A stretch of 21,652 nucleotides of DNA. Origin: Purshia tridentata (lineage: Eukaryota > Streptophyta > Magnoliopsida > Rosales > Rosaceae). This document shows positions 1 through 11,024 of the stretch, piece after piece; within the stretch, counting starts at the first letter, position 1, and every line of letters begins with the position of its first letter. Under the pieces are notes generated by a model. It saw only the letters and a list, made by a program, of their open reading frames with translations, was not told the origin of the DNA and ran no database searches. Location: assembly GCA_003254885.1 (NCBI GenBank), contig QANT01002713.1, forward strand, positions 1 to 21,652. The letters are read 5' to 3'. A program made the translations under genes and the position numbers.

Positions 1-244
1 TAGGGTTAGAACTCCTTAACCCCTCAAAGGAATTGGGCGCATCCAATTCTATTTTTTCTAGTGTAGAATTGGTTTTAGGCCAGTCATATTAAAATATTAG
101 TTATATATAAAATTTTATATTTTAGTTGGTTCACCCCGATTCAATTTGATTTTTGGCTTGACGTTGACCAATTTTGCTCAACTTGACTTTTTTCGATCGG
201 GTCAGTCTGATTTTGTCGGTTCACCGATAAAATGCCCACCCCTG
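1..244 (-). mobile_element. End of a non-autonomous hAT-like DNA transposon, cut by the window edge
   Basis: The stretch ends at 244 with TGCCCACCCCTG. Read on the minus strand this is CAGGGGTGGGCA, the typical terminal inverted repeat of many plant hAT elements. Just inside it on the minus strand is a run with repeated CGGT/GACC-type words, as is common in such elements. The eight bases after it (245-252) would be one copy of the target-site duplication. The other end is not in the window, so neither full length nor duplication can be confirmed. No transposase reading frame is visible. Confidence 0.45.
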
Positions 245-878
245 TGAGGGAGAAAAGGGGCACACATTTAGCCATTTAACATACTCAAAAATGCTTTTTG
301 TAAACATTATCAAAAGTGGACATTTTAAAAACAGGTTATCAATAGGCGTTATTCTCGTAATATTGACCTGATTTAAGAAATTTGTGCCAACATGCAATTT
401 AAGAAATAAAACTGATTTAGAAATTTGGTCAATTGACCTGAATAAACAAAAAGACAAACCAAACAAAAAAAGACAAAAGAACAACGAGTATTCTCAAACA
501 AAAATGTATTGTATGAACAAAATACCAATCTATATTATTCAGTACAAAGCTTGATTTAACTAGCAGAACATATTTCAACGGTTAAAACATCGAACCGACA
601 TAAAGCACTAAATCCTTGTGCAAGCTGTTGCTAAGCAAATTTCAACATTTTGTCTAAATGTTAGACTCAATTTGCTACAGATGTGTAAAAGGGCATTGAT
701 TTCTACAACTTAACTTTTGGGTTAACAGTAAGAAAAGGGCAAGAGTTTGTACTGTACTAATTCTTTTGTTGGGTTTAACCCAACTCTATATTTTCATACA
801 AGTCTAAGCTAGCAGACCACTGAATTTACAAGCAGTGAGAAAAACTCAGCCAAAAAGTCATCCAAGTGATAGTAGCAG
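245..878 (-). other. 3' UTR and downstream flank of the reticulon/3bHSD gene
   Basis: No coding region is seen here. The part nearest 878 should be the 3' UTR of the minus-strand gene that stops at 879. In the sense direction it is moderately AT-rich, with an imperfect polyadenylation context rather than a clean AATAAA close to the stop. At 768-784 there are two 8-base inverted arms around a single central base. The transcript end cannot be fixed from sequence alone. Confidence 0.4.
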
Positions 879-3800
879 CTATTTCTGACGCTTTATCGTT
901 CCACGTCCTTTACCCTGATGCAAGGTTTGATATTTTTGAAGAAATAATTGCACAGAAGCAGGGACGTTTCTCCTCAACAATCCCAGAACTGATATTATGC
1001 TATTGAACAGAAGTTTTGCTAACCCGTCTATTTGCAATTCATATTGCTCATAAACAAAAAATACTGTGAAAGCGAACACCAGTGCTGCAAGATATTTCCA
1101 ACAAGATCAATACAAAGTTCAAACTGATAAGACATCAATTAACTCTGGCTTGGTAAATTGGCATTGCCTTACCTACACCGATCACCACAGCCAAGGCTTG
1201 TGAAAAAATCAACTTGAGCAAATAGAGGGAAGCTGCAACCTATATTGATTACAAGAGATTATGTGTAAGATGTCCACAAGAGAATAATCGCTGTCAATGA
1301 AAACTCATCCATTTCATATTAAAAGATTGCATATAGAAATGCATTATAGTTTTTGAAAATGCTGAAGAATAGTAAAGAACTGATATTGTATGTCAAAGTT
1401 CACTCATAAAAGGCAAACATCATAGTCATACTTCATGCCTCACCAACTAAAATAATTTAACTGGAAGATAAAAAACTCATCAGCCCATGAGATACCCCTC
1501 TTTCCTTATGGTGGCATACATTATTGAATTTTAGTATTCTTGAATCTCCCAAACCAGTTGTAAATTACTTAAGCCTGTCCATTTAATTTATTTAATTTTC
1601 TTTTGACATGAAACCGTCTTCATTTCAAATCTCAATGAATAACTACAACCGTGTTCTATTACTGCGGAACAAACATAATTCCTTGACACAAACACACACC
1701 ATAAAACAAACACAACTTCAGTCATTCAAAAACAAAGAGCATTCCAGCATTTTAGAATCTTCTAAGAAGATAATTATCATTTCTCCAACAAGTACTGCAA
1801 GTAGGGGACACAATAGGCCTGGGAAGGAGCACCCAAAGTGTCACCTTCTTAACTATAACTCCCAGATAAATTGCAGTGTGATTGATTTTTTTTTTTTTTT
1901 TTTGGGTCTATGCAGNTTTTTTTTGGGGTCTATGCAGTGTGATTGATTTACAAAGTCAAAATTTAATAGTTAAATATAACATTGATGATTAAGAATCTGG
2001 CCACAACCAATGAATGAATCTAGGTCAAAGTTTCCTAACATACTAATGTTTTGACAACTATACCTGCAATGAGGGTCTATGCAGTGTGATTGATTTACAA
2101 AGTCAAAATTTAATAGTTAAATATAACAGTGATGATTAAGAATCTGGCCACAACCAATGAATGAATCTAGGTCAAAGTTTCTAAAAACATACTAATGTTT
2201 TGACAACTATACCTGCAATGATCATATTCCATAAAGTGTGAACCTAGGTCAAAAGTTTCATAAACCACGAAATTGGACATATGTTGGATCAGGATCACTT
2301 TTTTTTGTTTTTTTGTTTTTTTTTTAACTCTGCGCCAGTGCAACATTGATTCCACTATTATTTATTAGTCTTAGACAGATCTTACATTCCATTCTAATAC
2401 ATGATACTAATTCAGTGACATATCATAATATCAATTACATCTAGAAATGAACTAACAAAATCTTCTTATTTTAGGTCTACATTTGGTGCATGCAGAAAAC
2501 AGCCATCCATTTTTACCACCCTTTCAAAAAAAAATTTTAAAAGTTAAATTGGCTTGATTAAATTTTATTTAATAACATTATAAATTAGTAATGACATTAA
2601 GAATTTTTTATATACCAAATTAAAATCTAAAGGGAATAAATTACCGCAGTCCATACCTTGAAGAAAATATCCCAATCATCACCTTGGGCCAGTAGTCTCG
2701 TATGGCAAACCGCTCTGTTCCACAGATATGCTATGGTTGCAATCATGTCCTTTACTACCATTTCAGGAATCTCAAAGCATGATAAAGATAAATGCTCAAG
2801 GGTAAAACCCAATCTGTTAGAGAGGTTACTTAAATGGTCAGATGTAACTTAATTGTGAGTGGAAATGGATCTCTCTAAGCATTTAAGAGGTTACTCAAAC
2901 TAAAGCTTTATAAAACATCAATACTTACATCCTTGATGGTAGAAGTCCATATCCATAAAGGGAAAATGAAAATAACAGCAGAAGCTTGAATATAGATGAG
3001 ACAAAAGTTCGTCCAGAAAGGAAAAACCAGTAAATCAACACACTCAAAGCAACGAAATAAGTAAATGACTTCTTCTCATCACGCCACAGCAAAATGTCTG
3101 CAACTGCAGTAACACAGTTCAAGGTCATTCCGCAATCACAATCAAATAATAAACACCATGAAAGAACAAATTAACATGTGTTAGCACCAGGCTTGCACCA
3201 AAATCAGCCACAAGGGTCTGAGTCAAGCTCATCCCCACCCAGCTAGATTTTGCATCACAAGAAGTCAAACCCATTGAGAAAACATCTGGGAACTACAATT
3301 TGCAAGCTAAGAATAAGTGAACGCAAAACTTAATGCCAAGGAAGAAAAAAAAAAAAAAAGAGCAAAAATCAATATAATTTGAAAACAAACTTCAGGAGTA
3401 CAATGTAAAATGGGTATATATTATGGTACAATGAAAACAACCTTCTCCACTGCCCAGCAGCTTCTCCACTTTTGATTGCTCATTAAAGTCACTGTGACTT
3501 GTGAAAGATGAGTATTTGGCTAAATGAGAGAATGACTCAATAGTTAACGCAACACCTTCCTGTACACCAGTAATCAGCACATAAAACTAATTTGACATGT
3601 AAATTTCCATGCTCTACAATAAGCCATAAAAAAACATGACAATACACATTACTATACATGTAACAAAAATTATTATAAAGTATATCATTTCAAAATGAAA
3701 GGAATAGGAAGCAGTCTTCTTTTTTATAAGAAACAGACTTTCATTAAAAGAAAAAAAAAAAAATAACAACATACAATGCAGTGAACAATATGTCCACTAA

Positions 3801-5852
3801 CCTACACTTTCCTAGATAATAAGTTCTAGGATGATAAAAAACCAATCATACACAAGTTAGGAAAAAGTCTCCCTAATACACAACAGCCCCCCCAATTAGA
3901 CAAGATAACAGAATATGACAAAATTTCAACCCTGATATATGCTAGAAGCAGTCAAATACTCGTAGCATAGACAATGTGCCTCAACAAGGAGCAGGCAGGG
4001 GACTGACCATCCAAGACAGTTTTTTTAAAGGTCAGAACATTCAATTGAATATCTAACAAAAAGGATGTCAACATGGAATTTTAAATTATTCTCTTTTATT
4101 GGACAAGGTACAAGAGCAGTTGCAACTGAATGAATAATAACAGTCCGATTAAAATAAAATAAAAAGAGTAATAGCAATTTCAAGCTTTTTCAGGTCCTGT
4201 GCTAACAACCTACTTGCAATTTTTAAGCAAGACAAATGAATTTTTGTAGATATCTAGAAAGTCTTGATTCTTGAAAATATATATATGCTAATAGAAGAAC
4301 AAAAATATCACATAAATGAATAAAGAAAGATCAAAGAAGAACAACAGATAATATGATAGGAACATTGAGAAAGACATGAAGGGCTAACAAAAATAAAAGA
4401 ATGAAAAACTTACTTGCAGTGAGACAACTGGTGAGTACCCAATATGGTTTTGAGCTGCAGTGCAGTCGAAAGTTCTAGTACATGAAGCTAACTGAATGTA
4501 ATGAACTGACACAGAATGGTTGTATATTACCAATCCAAACTTTTCAGTCATCCATTGTTTGGTTGATTCAGTCATCCATTTGATGAACAAGAGAATATGC
4601 CAAACGATCTTAGCAGGAACTCTCACTAATGGTCTGCATGGTTAAAAAAAAAAAAAAAAANAAAAAAAAAAAAAAAAAAAAAACAAGAAATAAACCTGAC
4701 TCCTGAGACACAACATCAAAAGATCCCAAACAAACATCATAAGAACAAGAGTGTCCAACAATTTGGTCCATGGGAGGTATGCGAGAAAACTCACAAAAAT
4801 GTCAATTTAGAACACACTGGAAACAGAAAAATGGATAGTAGGGTTGTTTGGTTTAGAACACATCAATAAGCTGCGATAATTTTGTAATTCGGTGAAAAAA
4901 TCAAAATTTCAATGACAAAAAACGAAAGATGCAAAGCTGTCAAAATATCATCACATGAAATAAACAAAATTTTCAATCATATTTTGGTGATAATATCAAA
5001 TTTCAGTCCTTGGATAGAAACTCATCTGCTTAACTCTACTATGAAATTATATATTGCTTTCTCTCCCCTTCCCAGGGTGTGGTTGTATTCTTTTTTTCTT
5101 AGAACTTGCCTTACAGTTACTACTGAAATATTGGAAATTAGCAGATATTAATCCTAATATATCTTATAAATGGAGCATGTCAGTGAAGTAGTAGCACAAT
5201 GCAATCAAATATATGTATATGCTGCTGCTAATGCTATATCATATCAACCAAAGAATATCAAGTCTCCCATGTAAGAATATCAGAATGATTGCTTTACCTT
5301 TGATATTCCAAGCCTTCCAAGATGAGTGTCACAAATACCCAAAAATTCACAGGCTCAAGATTTGTGATGAAAAAAGCCTACAGATTAATCACAAAGGGAT
5401 ACTTCCTTATCCATGGACCTGGTAGAAACAGAAATATAAAATGCTATAAACACCCAAGACAGTTTAAATTGTGTACGTACCTTTCCAGCCACAGAGCCTG
5501 TCCGAATATCTAGAGCTTCTTCTGCACAGACATGAGCATGAGTAACATTCTCAACATAAGTGAAATCTGACATGTTTTCACCACTCCCTATAATAAACTG
5601 AAATGAGAATCTCTGTTACTTTAGAAAAGACTCAGATTATTTTTCATGTGCTTAGAATCTCAAGACTGTGAAATAACATCTGAACATGGAAGCATAAAGT
5701 AATAAACCACATGATGAACATGCAATCATCAGCAGTATATCCAGAAATTGTCCCTATTTTGGGTTGTGGAAAGGATATGCAAGAGAGGGAAAACAAATGG
5801 CGGCCAAGAAAAATTTCAAATCTGGACTCCGAAATATAAAAAGGGAGGGAGG

Positions 5853-5883
<31 letters not shown>

Positions 5884-8039
5884 ATTATAGATTTCAGATT
5901 ATATTCATAATTCGTGGTATATAAACATCAATTATGTTTGATAATTAAATATAGTTACAAAGTTAACAAAGTGCACGTAAAACAATATATAGGATGAAAT
6001 GACCAAATAGTTAGGAAACCTTTGTCCAGCCAGATTTTGCCAAATTCACTAAAAATGGCACAAGGTATGTGTCTCCAGGTCCAAATACATTGCTAGGACG
6101 AAGTGCACATGTTAAAAGGCCATCAATGTCATTAGAAAACAGGACAAGTGCTTCTGCTTGAGCCTTGAGGTCACTCAACATATCATCAAACTGTGTATCA
6201 AGCATCACAAAACCAAGAAAGAAAGTTGATCAGAATAGAGAAAACAGATAATGCTCTATTACACGTATGAAGACAGAGCCCCTTGGCAGTGACATACTTT
6301 CCAAGGGTATGGTAAGGATTCATCTCCATTATTAATATCATGTGATCCATCAAAAACTACATCTGCAGAACTGTTGTATATTAGCCGTCTAACTTTGCAC
6401 TCTCGACAAGCACTGATGACATTTTTTGCACCTAAATGAGAATTTGAGATGCAAGTAATCATTACTTCCTCCAAAATGTGTATGACCAAATAATCTGGTT
6501 TGTTTCTTCACTATGAGGGATGTACCTTCAACAACAATCATGTAGCAGTGGTAAAAATCATATGTGCGTAAATCAGCCCCATCCAGATAGAACACTACAA
6601 ACGAACCTTCAATAGCTGCAAAAGATGTATGCCATAATATGCACAGTCAATTTCTGAACTCGAGTTTTGATAATATCAGAATGAACTGAAAATTCCTAAA
6701 AGTGGCAACCAAAGCAACAATGCAACTAGTTAAAGACAGGCGCTATCAAGTAAAACTGCTCATATCACACTGCTCACACCCATAATCTAACCATACGCAT
6801 TAAATTTCAATATTTTACCCTTATTTAATAGTTTTTTTATTCACTCTCCCTTCCCTTCCTCCCCTTATCCCCTATTCCATGACCAAGGTGGGCAATGCTC
6901 ATGCCTCATTTGGTCACTAGCAGGTTTAGGGTTGATTTTTTTTTTTTATAAGTTTTTAAAGTACAACAAAATTTTTTTAAAAAAATTGAAAACGGGTAAG
7001 GGTAAGATGATAATGTTAAAGGAACTCTTTGTCATGAGCAAAGGTGCACATAGTACCCAAAATACCTTACCAATTTTCAATTCTCCCTACTTTATCCTCT
7101 AACTCTCTTCATGTTCCAAACTTATTTGAAATCGCTTCATTCCATTCTAATGTTCATTCTAACAACCAAACACTACCTAAGCTAAACTTAGTTGAGACTC
7201 CAATCAGAAGTTTTAATCAATAAAACATGTGTACATTCAGTTTAGGTTTCGTTTTCCTTTGCTTCAGTTTGGTTACCAGGCATTCTCGAGAGCGCTTTTT
7301 ATCTCCTCCCTCATGGTTATAGTCTCTTAATCCAATTAGTACTTATTTTCCTTATCAAAAAATTCAACCAATAAAAAACTTTCAATCTTGAAAATTCCTA
7401 ATACTCATAATTCTGTTTTTCTTCTTTTTTGCATTTCCTCGGCAAAACTTTAATGAATTACTAAAAGAGGATTGAAAACTCAAAACCCAATTAAAAATTC
7501 ACGCAAATAGTTGCATCAATCTTTTCCACCAGATTTAAAGGAAAAAAGAATTCCCGGGTTTCAATAACCAACACACGAACCAAGAAAACACAACAATATT
7601 TTGAGGTGACTAAAAAAGAAAAAGAAAGAAAAAAATCAGTCAATCAATCACGCACTTGCAACATTTTCAGTCTTAAGCCTTCCTCTTGCCTCCAAAATTT
7701 TCTCGCATTTTCTCAGACAGCAACCAAACACAGATACAAAGGAAAATAAATGCATAAATTAAATTCTGAGAATATTTCACCAGTGATGATCTGAGACTTG
7801 TCGCGAACATCGACGCCGTGAAAGGAGGCACGGCCAGAGGAGAGAGCTTGTCCAAGGAGCGAGTCACGCTCGCAGGGATCGAGATGGAGGGACTGAGTCG
7901 TATCGGCGACTCGGACGATCCATTTCCCGAGTTTCAAGAGTCTGAGGACGAGCGATTTCCCCAGGAAGCCTCGGCCACCTAATACAACGCACGTTCTCGG
8001 CTTATGGTTCAGTTCCCCCAACCGATCGTCCAGCGCCAT
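879..8039 (-). CDS. 3beta-hydroxysteroid-dehydrogenase/decarboxylase-like protein with C-terminal reticulon domain (isoform 3 / RTNLB20-like), 12 exons
   Basis: Exons, in order: 8039-7781, 6615-6526, 6431-6298, 6190-6020, 5597-5481, 5377-5298, 4633-4414, 3559-3442, 3103-2929, 2813-2657, 1239-1173, 1084-879. They join with GT-AG sites and matching phases into 597 residues. Residues 1-~350 are an extended short-chain dehydrogenase domain. The NAD-binding GGRGFLG is at 21-27, RPSNVFGPGD is in exon 4 and DFTYVENV in exon 5. Residues ~397-560 are a reticulon domain, starting VADILLWRD, with two long hydrophobic hairpins (~410-450 and ~510-541) that should sit in the ER membrane. Family members act on C4-oxidised sterol intermediates in sterol demethylation. 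Here the usual catalytic YxxxK reads LSDLK (166-170): the lysine is kept and the tyrosine is lost, so activity is uncertain. The C-terminus KRQK is dibasic and may act as a weak ER-retrieval signal. Exon 11 has two possible acceptors 7 bases apart; only the upstream one keeps frame. Family assignment is firm; the isoform label is from memory. Confidence 0.9.
1871..2220. repeat. ~147-bp tandem duplication with a partial third copy, in intron 10 of the reticulon gene
   Basis: A unit beginning gggtctatgcagtgtgattg at 1926 is repeated from 2073, an offset of 147 bases. The second copy ends at 2220 with tacctgcaatg. The copies differ by few changes, mainly near the end of the unit (tttcctaaca against tttctaaaaaca). 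A fragment with gcagtgtgattgatt also lies before the array at about 1873-1887. It is separated by a T-run and an ambiguous base at 1916, which suggests the copy number may be misassembled. No coding content. Confidence 0.85.
4643..4683 (-). repeat. Long polypyrimidine (T) tract before the exon 7 acceptor
   Basis: A run of about 40 A on the plus strand, with one ambiguous base at 4661, is a T tract in the sense of the reticulon gene. It lies just upstream of the CAG acceptor of exon 7 (exon start 4633). The position fits a polypyrimidine tract that has expanded. Its true length is probably not resolved in the assembly. Confidence 0.6.
5853..5877. repeat. GA dinucleotide microsatellite
   Basis: An uninterrupted GA run, preceded by GGGA/GGGAG units from about 5842, lies in intron 4 of the reticulon gene (between exons 4 and 5). 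It is probably length-variable between individuals. Confidence 0.9.
6895..7185. mobile_element. Possible MITE in intron 1 of the reticulon gene
   Basis: Intron 1 (6616-7780, the largest in the 5' half) contains an imperfect inverted repeat. The words aattgaaaacgggtaaggg (about 6984-7002) pair roughly with taccttaccaattttcaatt (about 7063-7082). The right side ends in caaccaaacactacct, a common sort of plant MITE terminus, and the left side has catttggtcactag. Ends and target-site duplication are not clear, so this is tentative. Confidence 0.3.
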
Positions 8040-8110
8040 TTTTCTCGAGAAACAACCAGAAATTCAAGAGAGAAAAAGAGAGAGAGAGAGTTTGTGTTTG
8101 TTTGGCGCGG
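8040..8110 (-). promoter_or_regulatory. CT-rich 5' leader of the reticulon/3bHSD gene
   Basis: Just upstream of the ATG at 8037-8039, the sense strand carries a CT microsatellite-like run (plus-strand GA run at about 8068-8090) followed by TTTCTCGAGAAA before the start codon. Pyrimidine-rich stretches of this kind are common in plant core promoters and 5' UTRs. No clear TATA box is seen at a sensible distance, so the start site may be dispersed. Confidence 0.45.
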
Positions 8111-8369
8111 AAATTAGAGTGACGTGAAATGGTGGCGACTGGTGGTGGTGAGTGAGATTTTGGTTGTTTCTGTCTTAAGTTTCCATGGTGGGGCCCAGAA
8201 ATCAGGTGCTGCTTTTGCCTTTCGGCTGATTTTCAGTCGATCAACTTCAATAGTGGTTGGCTCTCTCCACTTGTTTGCTTGTACTTCTGTGTTCGTATTT
8301 TGTTCGGTTGTCTTGTCATTTGTTCGTTTTTTCAAGAGGAATTTTTTTTAATTAACTCTAGTCGTTTGT

Positions 8370-8766
8370 CCTATTATTATTTAGAAACATGCTATCTATC
8401 TTCTCCACACTCATCTTCTACGCCCCCTTTTTTCTTTAGTATTTTAATTTCACATCTTAAATTAATGATTAGAACAGTTCATTTATTATCTAACAATAAA
8501 GATTATCTTTACAAAAAATCAATCAAATTGAAATTCATTTAATTATGTAACTATGAGAAAATAAATAAACGGTTTTGGTAACAATTTAATTTACCGTTAG
8601 TTTATTTATAATAATTACATGATCAAATGAACTCCAATTTGATTGATTTTTTGGAAAGATGATCTTTATTGTTAGATAACAAATGAACGATTCGAACGTG
8701 AAAATACATTTTGAAATGTGAATAATAAAGAAAAAAGTGGATAGCATTTCTCTATTATTTATTAGG
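8370..8766. mobile_element. Near-complete foldback (hairpin) MITE, ~400 bp, upstream of the reticulon gene
   Basis: The left end reads CCTATTATTATTTAGAAACATGC. The reverse complement of the right end reads CCTAATAAATAATAGAGAAATGC. The match continues almost to the middle: TCTAACAATAAAGAT (left, about 8491-8505) pairs with the right arm (about 8667-8681), and AAAAAATCAATCAAATTG is mirrored as well. Only a few central bases near 8570-8590 are unpaired. The element has no coding capacity. It lies about 330 bases upstream of the start codon of the minus-strand gene. A target-site duplication could not be fixed, so the superfamily is open. Confidence 0.8.
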
Positions 8767-8774
8767 TTTTCGCC

Positions 8775-8788
8775 GAGCACTCAATTTT
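8775..8788 (-). promoter_or_regulatory. 14-bp word shared with the glyoxalase II promoter
   Basis: GAGCACTCAATTTT (plus strand) occurs here and again at 19059-19072, each time upstream of one of the two large minus-strand genes and in the same orientation. Without the hairpin MITE it would lie about 340 bases before the ATG. Its function is unknown and coincidence cannot be excluded. Confidence 0.25.
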
Positions 8789-8953
8789 TTGCCGTTGCAT
8801 TGCAGCTGTAGTTACAAATTACAATAATTAAATTGATTAATTTATTTTAATATCCAAATAAGCTTTTTTTATTCTTTTTTTTTTTGGTTAGACAGCTTAT
8901 TTTATCCTTTCTTCCAAAAGTTACTTTTTTGAATTTTTTCGTATAAAATATAA

Positions 8954-9132
8954 GATTGGGCATGGTTCAGTTCGACTCAATTCTCCCATAAAATTGTGCA
9001 TCGCGCCAAGAGTGGCTCACTCATCCAGATTGATCCAGTGCTTAAAACTGAAAAAAATAAAAAGGAAAATCAAACCAAACCACACATTTCTAGTTTCAGT
9101 CTAATTTGGTTCTCCAATCCGATGTTAGACAA
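8954..9132. mobile_element. Degenerate hAT-like remnant
   Basis: The left part reads ATTGGGCATGGTTCAGTTCG, resembling the inner part of plant hAT termini. About 170 bases later comes TTTGGTTCTCCAATCCGATG, which could be a decayed opposite end. No transposase and no clear duplication are seen. Confidence 0.25.
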
Positions 9133-9478
9133 GTAAATTTAAAAAAAATAATAATAAATTTATTGCATAAAGCAATAGATAAAGTTTAAGGTATAGTGTA
9201 TAGGGTATTTAATAAAGTTTAGGATGTAGGGTTATATACTTATATATATTATATAATTGATTTTTTTTTTGTTGGGTTGTGTAGACAATAAAATGCATAA
9301 TCTAACTAACTAAGAGAAGTAAAAGTGCAATAAAGTAAAAATGCAATTAACTAAAATGCGAAAAAATAAAATGTGAGCAAATTAAGTACAAATTTAACTA
9401 AAACTATTGAAGCAAATTAAATATCACACTCATATTAAAACTAGTAAATCCAAAAGACAACTAATGCTTTGAACCCTA

Positions 9479-9952
9479 AGTACCCGTTTGATTCAAGTTT
9501 TGGAGGCTTGGGAATGAGAAATTAATTCTATTCCCACGTTTAGTAAGTGTAAGGAAGGAAAATGATTTCCTGACTCAAGGGAATCTGATGCCCCTATTGG
9601 GGGGGAAGTGATACCCTTGCTCAAGCTTGGGTTTTGTTTTCCCCTCTTGAAAAAACATTTATTGCATATTTTTTAGACAAATTTATCCTTATCAATTTTT
9701 TAAAATTTCAAATCTAGCCAACCATTTATTACATATTCTTTTTATACTCATAGGGTATAATTGGAAAATTGGGAAATTTTTATTTTTTATTTCTACACTT
9801 ACCAAACATAGGAATGGAAATGAAAAGGTAATTCTTATTTACTTTTCTAACGTTACCAAATACAATAATGAGAATCTTACATTCTTTTTATCATGAAAAA
9901 TGCATAGGAAATCAATTTCTGAGAAATTCATTCTGTGAACTAAGCAGGCCCA
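9479..9952. mobile_element. ~470-bp MITE, possibly PIF/Harbinger (Tourist-like)
   Basis: The left end has GTACCCGTTTGATTC. The reverse complement of the right end has GGGCCTGCTTAGTTC, which resembles the GGGCCTGTTTGG-type termini of Tourist elements. The arms go on matching: ttcccacgtttagtaagtgta on the left is mirrored by the reverse complement of acacttaccaaacatagg on the right, and aatgagaa recurs near both ends. A TAA/TTA-like target is present but not clean. No coding capacity. Confidence 0.55.
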
Positions 9953-11024
9953 AGTTCTTAAGGGAACAATGAGGTTTCCTCAGTAACGATGTAAAAAGGA
10001 CATATGCAACTAAAGTAAAGTATAATAACCTAAAAACTTAAAAACTCATGCCTTTAATGCTCTTTGACTTGTCTTTATGGTGTGCAAAAGTTGTCCCACT
10101 TGTGTATCAAAGCCTTTATTTATAATGGCAAAATCATAAGGGGTGCCTTGGAGTCCAAGAGTGACTTCTCAACCCAAGCGTCATAATTGAACAAGAATTC
10201 TTTTGCATTTATGGTTGTTGAATCAATAAGGATTCTTAATTTCCTTGGCTGAGTTGCAATGTTGAACAGAGAATCACAAGAAGTTAGATGGATGGTTTTG
10301 TGGTTTGCAAACCACAAAAAGATGGAGTTCTAATTCCAAAGCTAGTCCTTGATTACCCCCACTGCTACAGTAATTGAAGCAGAGGTTAAACCTTCAAAAA
10401 GATCAATTGTTATACAATCGAAAATGAAGAAAGTCGTCTTATCATTCATGTTACTAGTCTCTCTACATATCACTTTTCAAATTATGGAGTTATCAGATTC
10501 TCTCCCACTCCTAAATTAGTTACATTATGAAGCATCCATTTCTTCATTTCTTCGAACTACAAACCCAGCCATCTAACTTGGAGGTCGTGTGACTGGGTTT
10601 TGGCATTCAGATCCAGAGGTGGGGAAAGAGTATCTATATTGGGGGGGCATTATAGACTTTTCACATCCAGAAAAAGCCTAAAATTTAGATAGTTTTGGCG
10701 CTGGGATTAATTTAGTTTACAACCCCAACTGAGGTGTTATTTGAGGGTGATACCCTAAAAGTTAAATGTATACTCACAATTGTAACATAATTATTTGTAT
10801 ATGATTTGTCGTGTCTTAAACCAGAGTCTGGAAGATTTGGGTATATAATAGTCGCCACATTGACCATCTAGCCCTATAATGAATTACCAAGTCCTAACTC
10901 AACTTTAGAACCAAATAATTAATGTTAAGGTTGAGTTTGATAAATATGGGTTGGATCAGAGAAGAAAATATACAATAGAAAACGTATTTCAAAATATATT
11001 TAAAATAGGCCAACCTATGGGGTA
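9953..11024. other. Non-coding spacer, probably old transposon-derived sequence
   Basis: No credible gene was found. On the minus strand, CCATTATAAATAAAGGC near 10117-10133 looks like the TATA region of a retrotransposon LTR, but matching LTR ends were not found. The strict 24-bp palindrome at 10296-10319 is listed separately. Confidence 0.35.
10296..10319. repeat. Perfect 24-bp palindrome
   Basis: The two 12-base halves, TTTTGTGGTTTG and CAAACCACAAAA, are exact reverse complements with no spacer. Flanking bases on both sides are ordinary spacer sequence. Confidence 0.9.

Noticed and set aside
1..7. TAGGGTT word at the window start, telomere-like
   Set aside because: A single unit, not an array.
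768..784. GTTGGGTT/AACCCAAC inverted pair as a terminator-like hairpin
   Set aside because: The one-base loop cannot form a stable RNA hairpin, and plant genes transcribed by Pol II do not use such terminators.
1608..1946. Plus-strand 112-codon frame
   Set aside because: It runs through homopolymer T and an ambiguous base inside intron 10 of the minus-strand gene.
2627..2656. Read-through of exon 10 of the reticulon gene into intron 10 (ending KVWTAVIYSL then stop)
   Set aside because: A good GT donor at 2656 and an in-phase exon 11 give the family-typical second hydrophobic hairpin; the read-through would truncate it.
4643..4683. Poly-A run as a retroposed poly-A tail
   Set aside because: It sits exactly where the T-rich tract of the exon 7 acceptor should be, and no processed gene copy precedes it.
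8124..8351. Plus-strand 75-codon open frame upstream of the reticulon gene
   Set aside because: It lies in the leader/promoter region antisense to the gene, has no recognisable domain or signal, and no conserved-looking composition.
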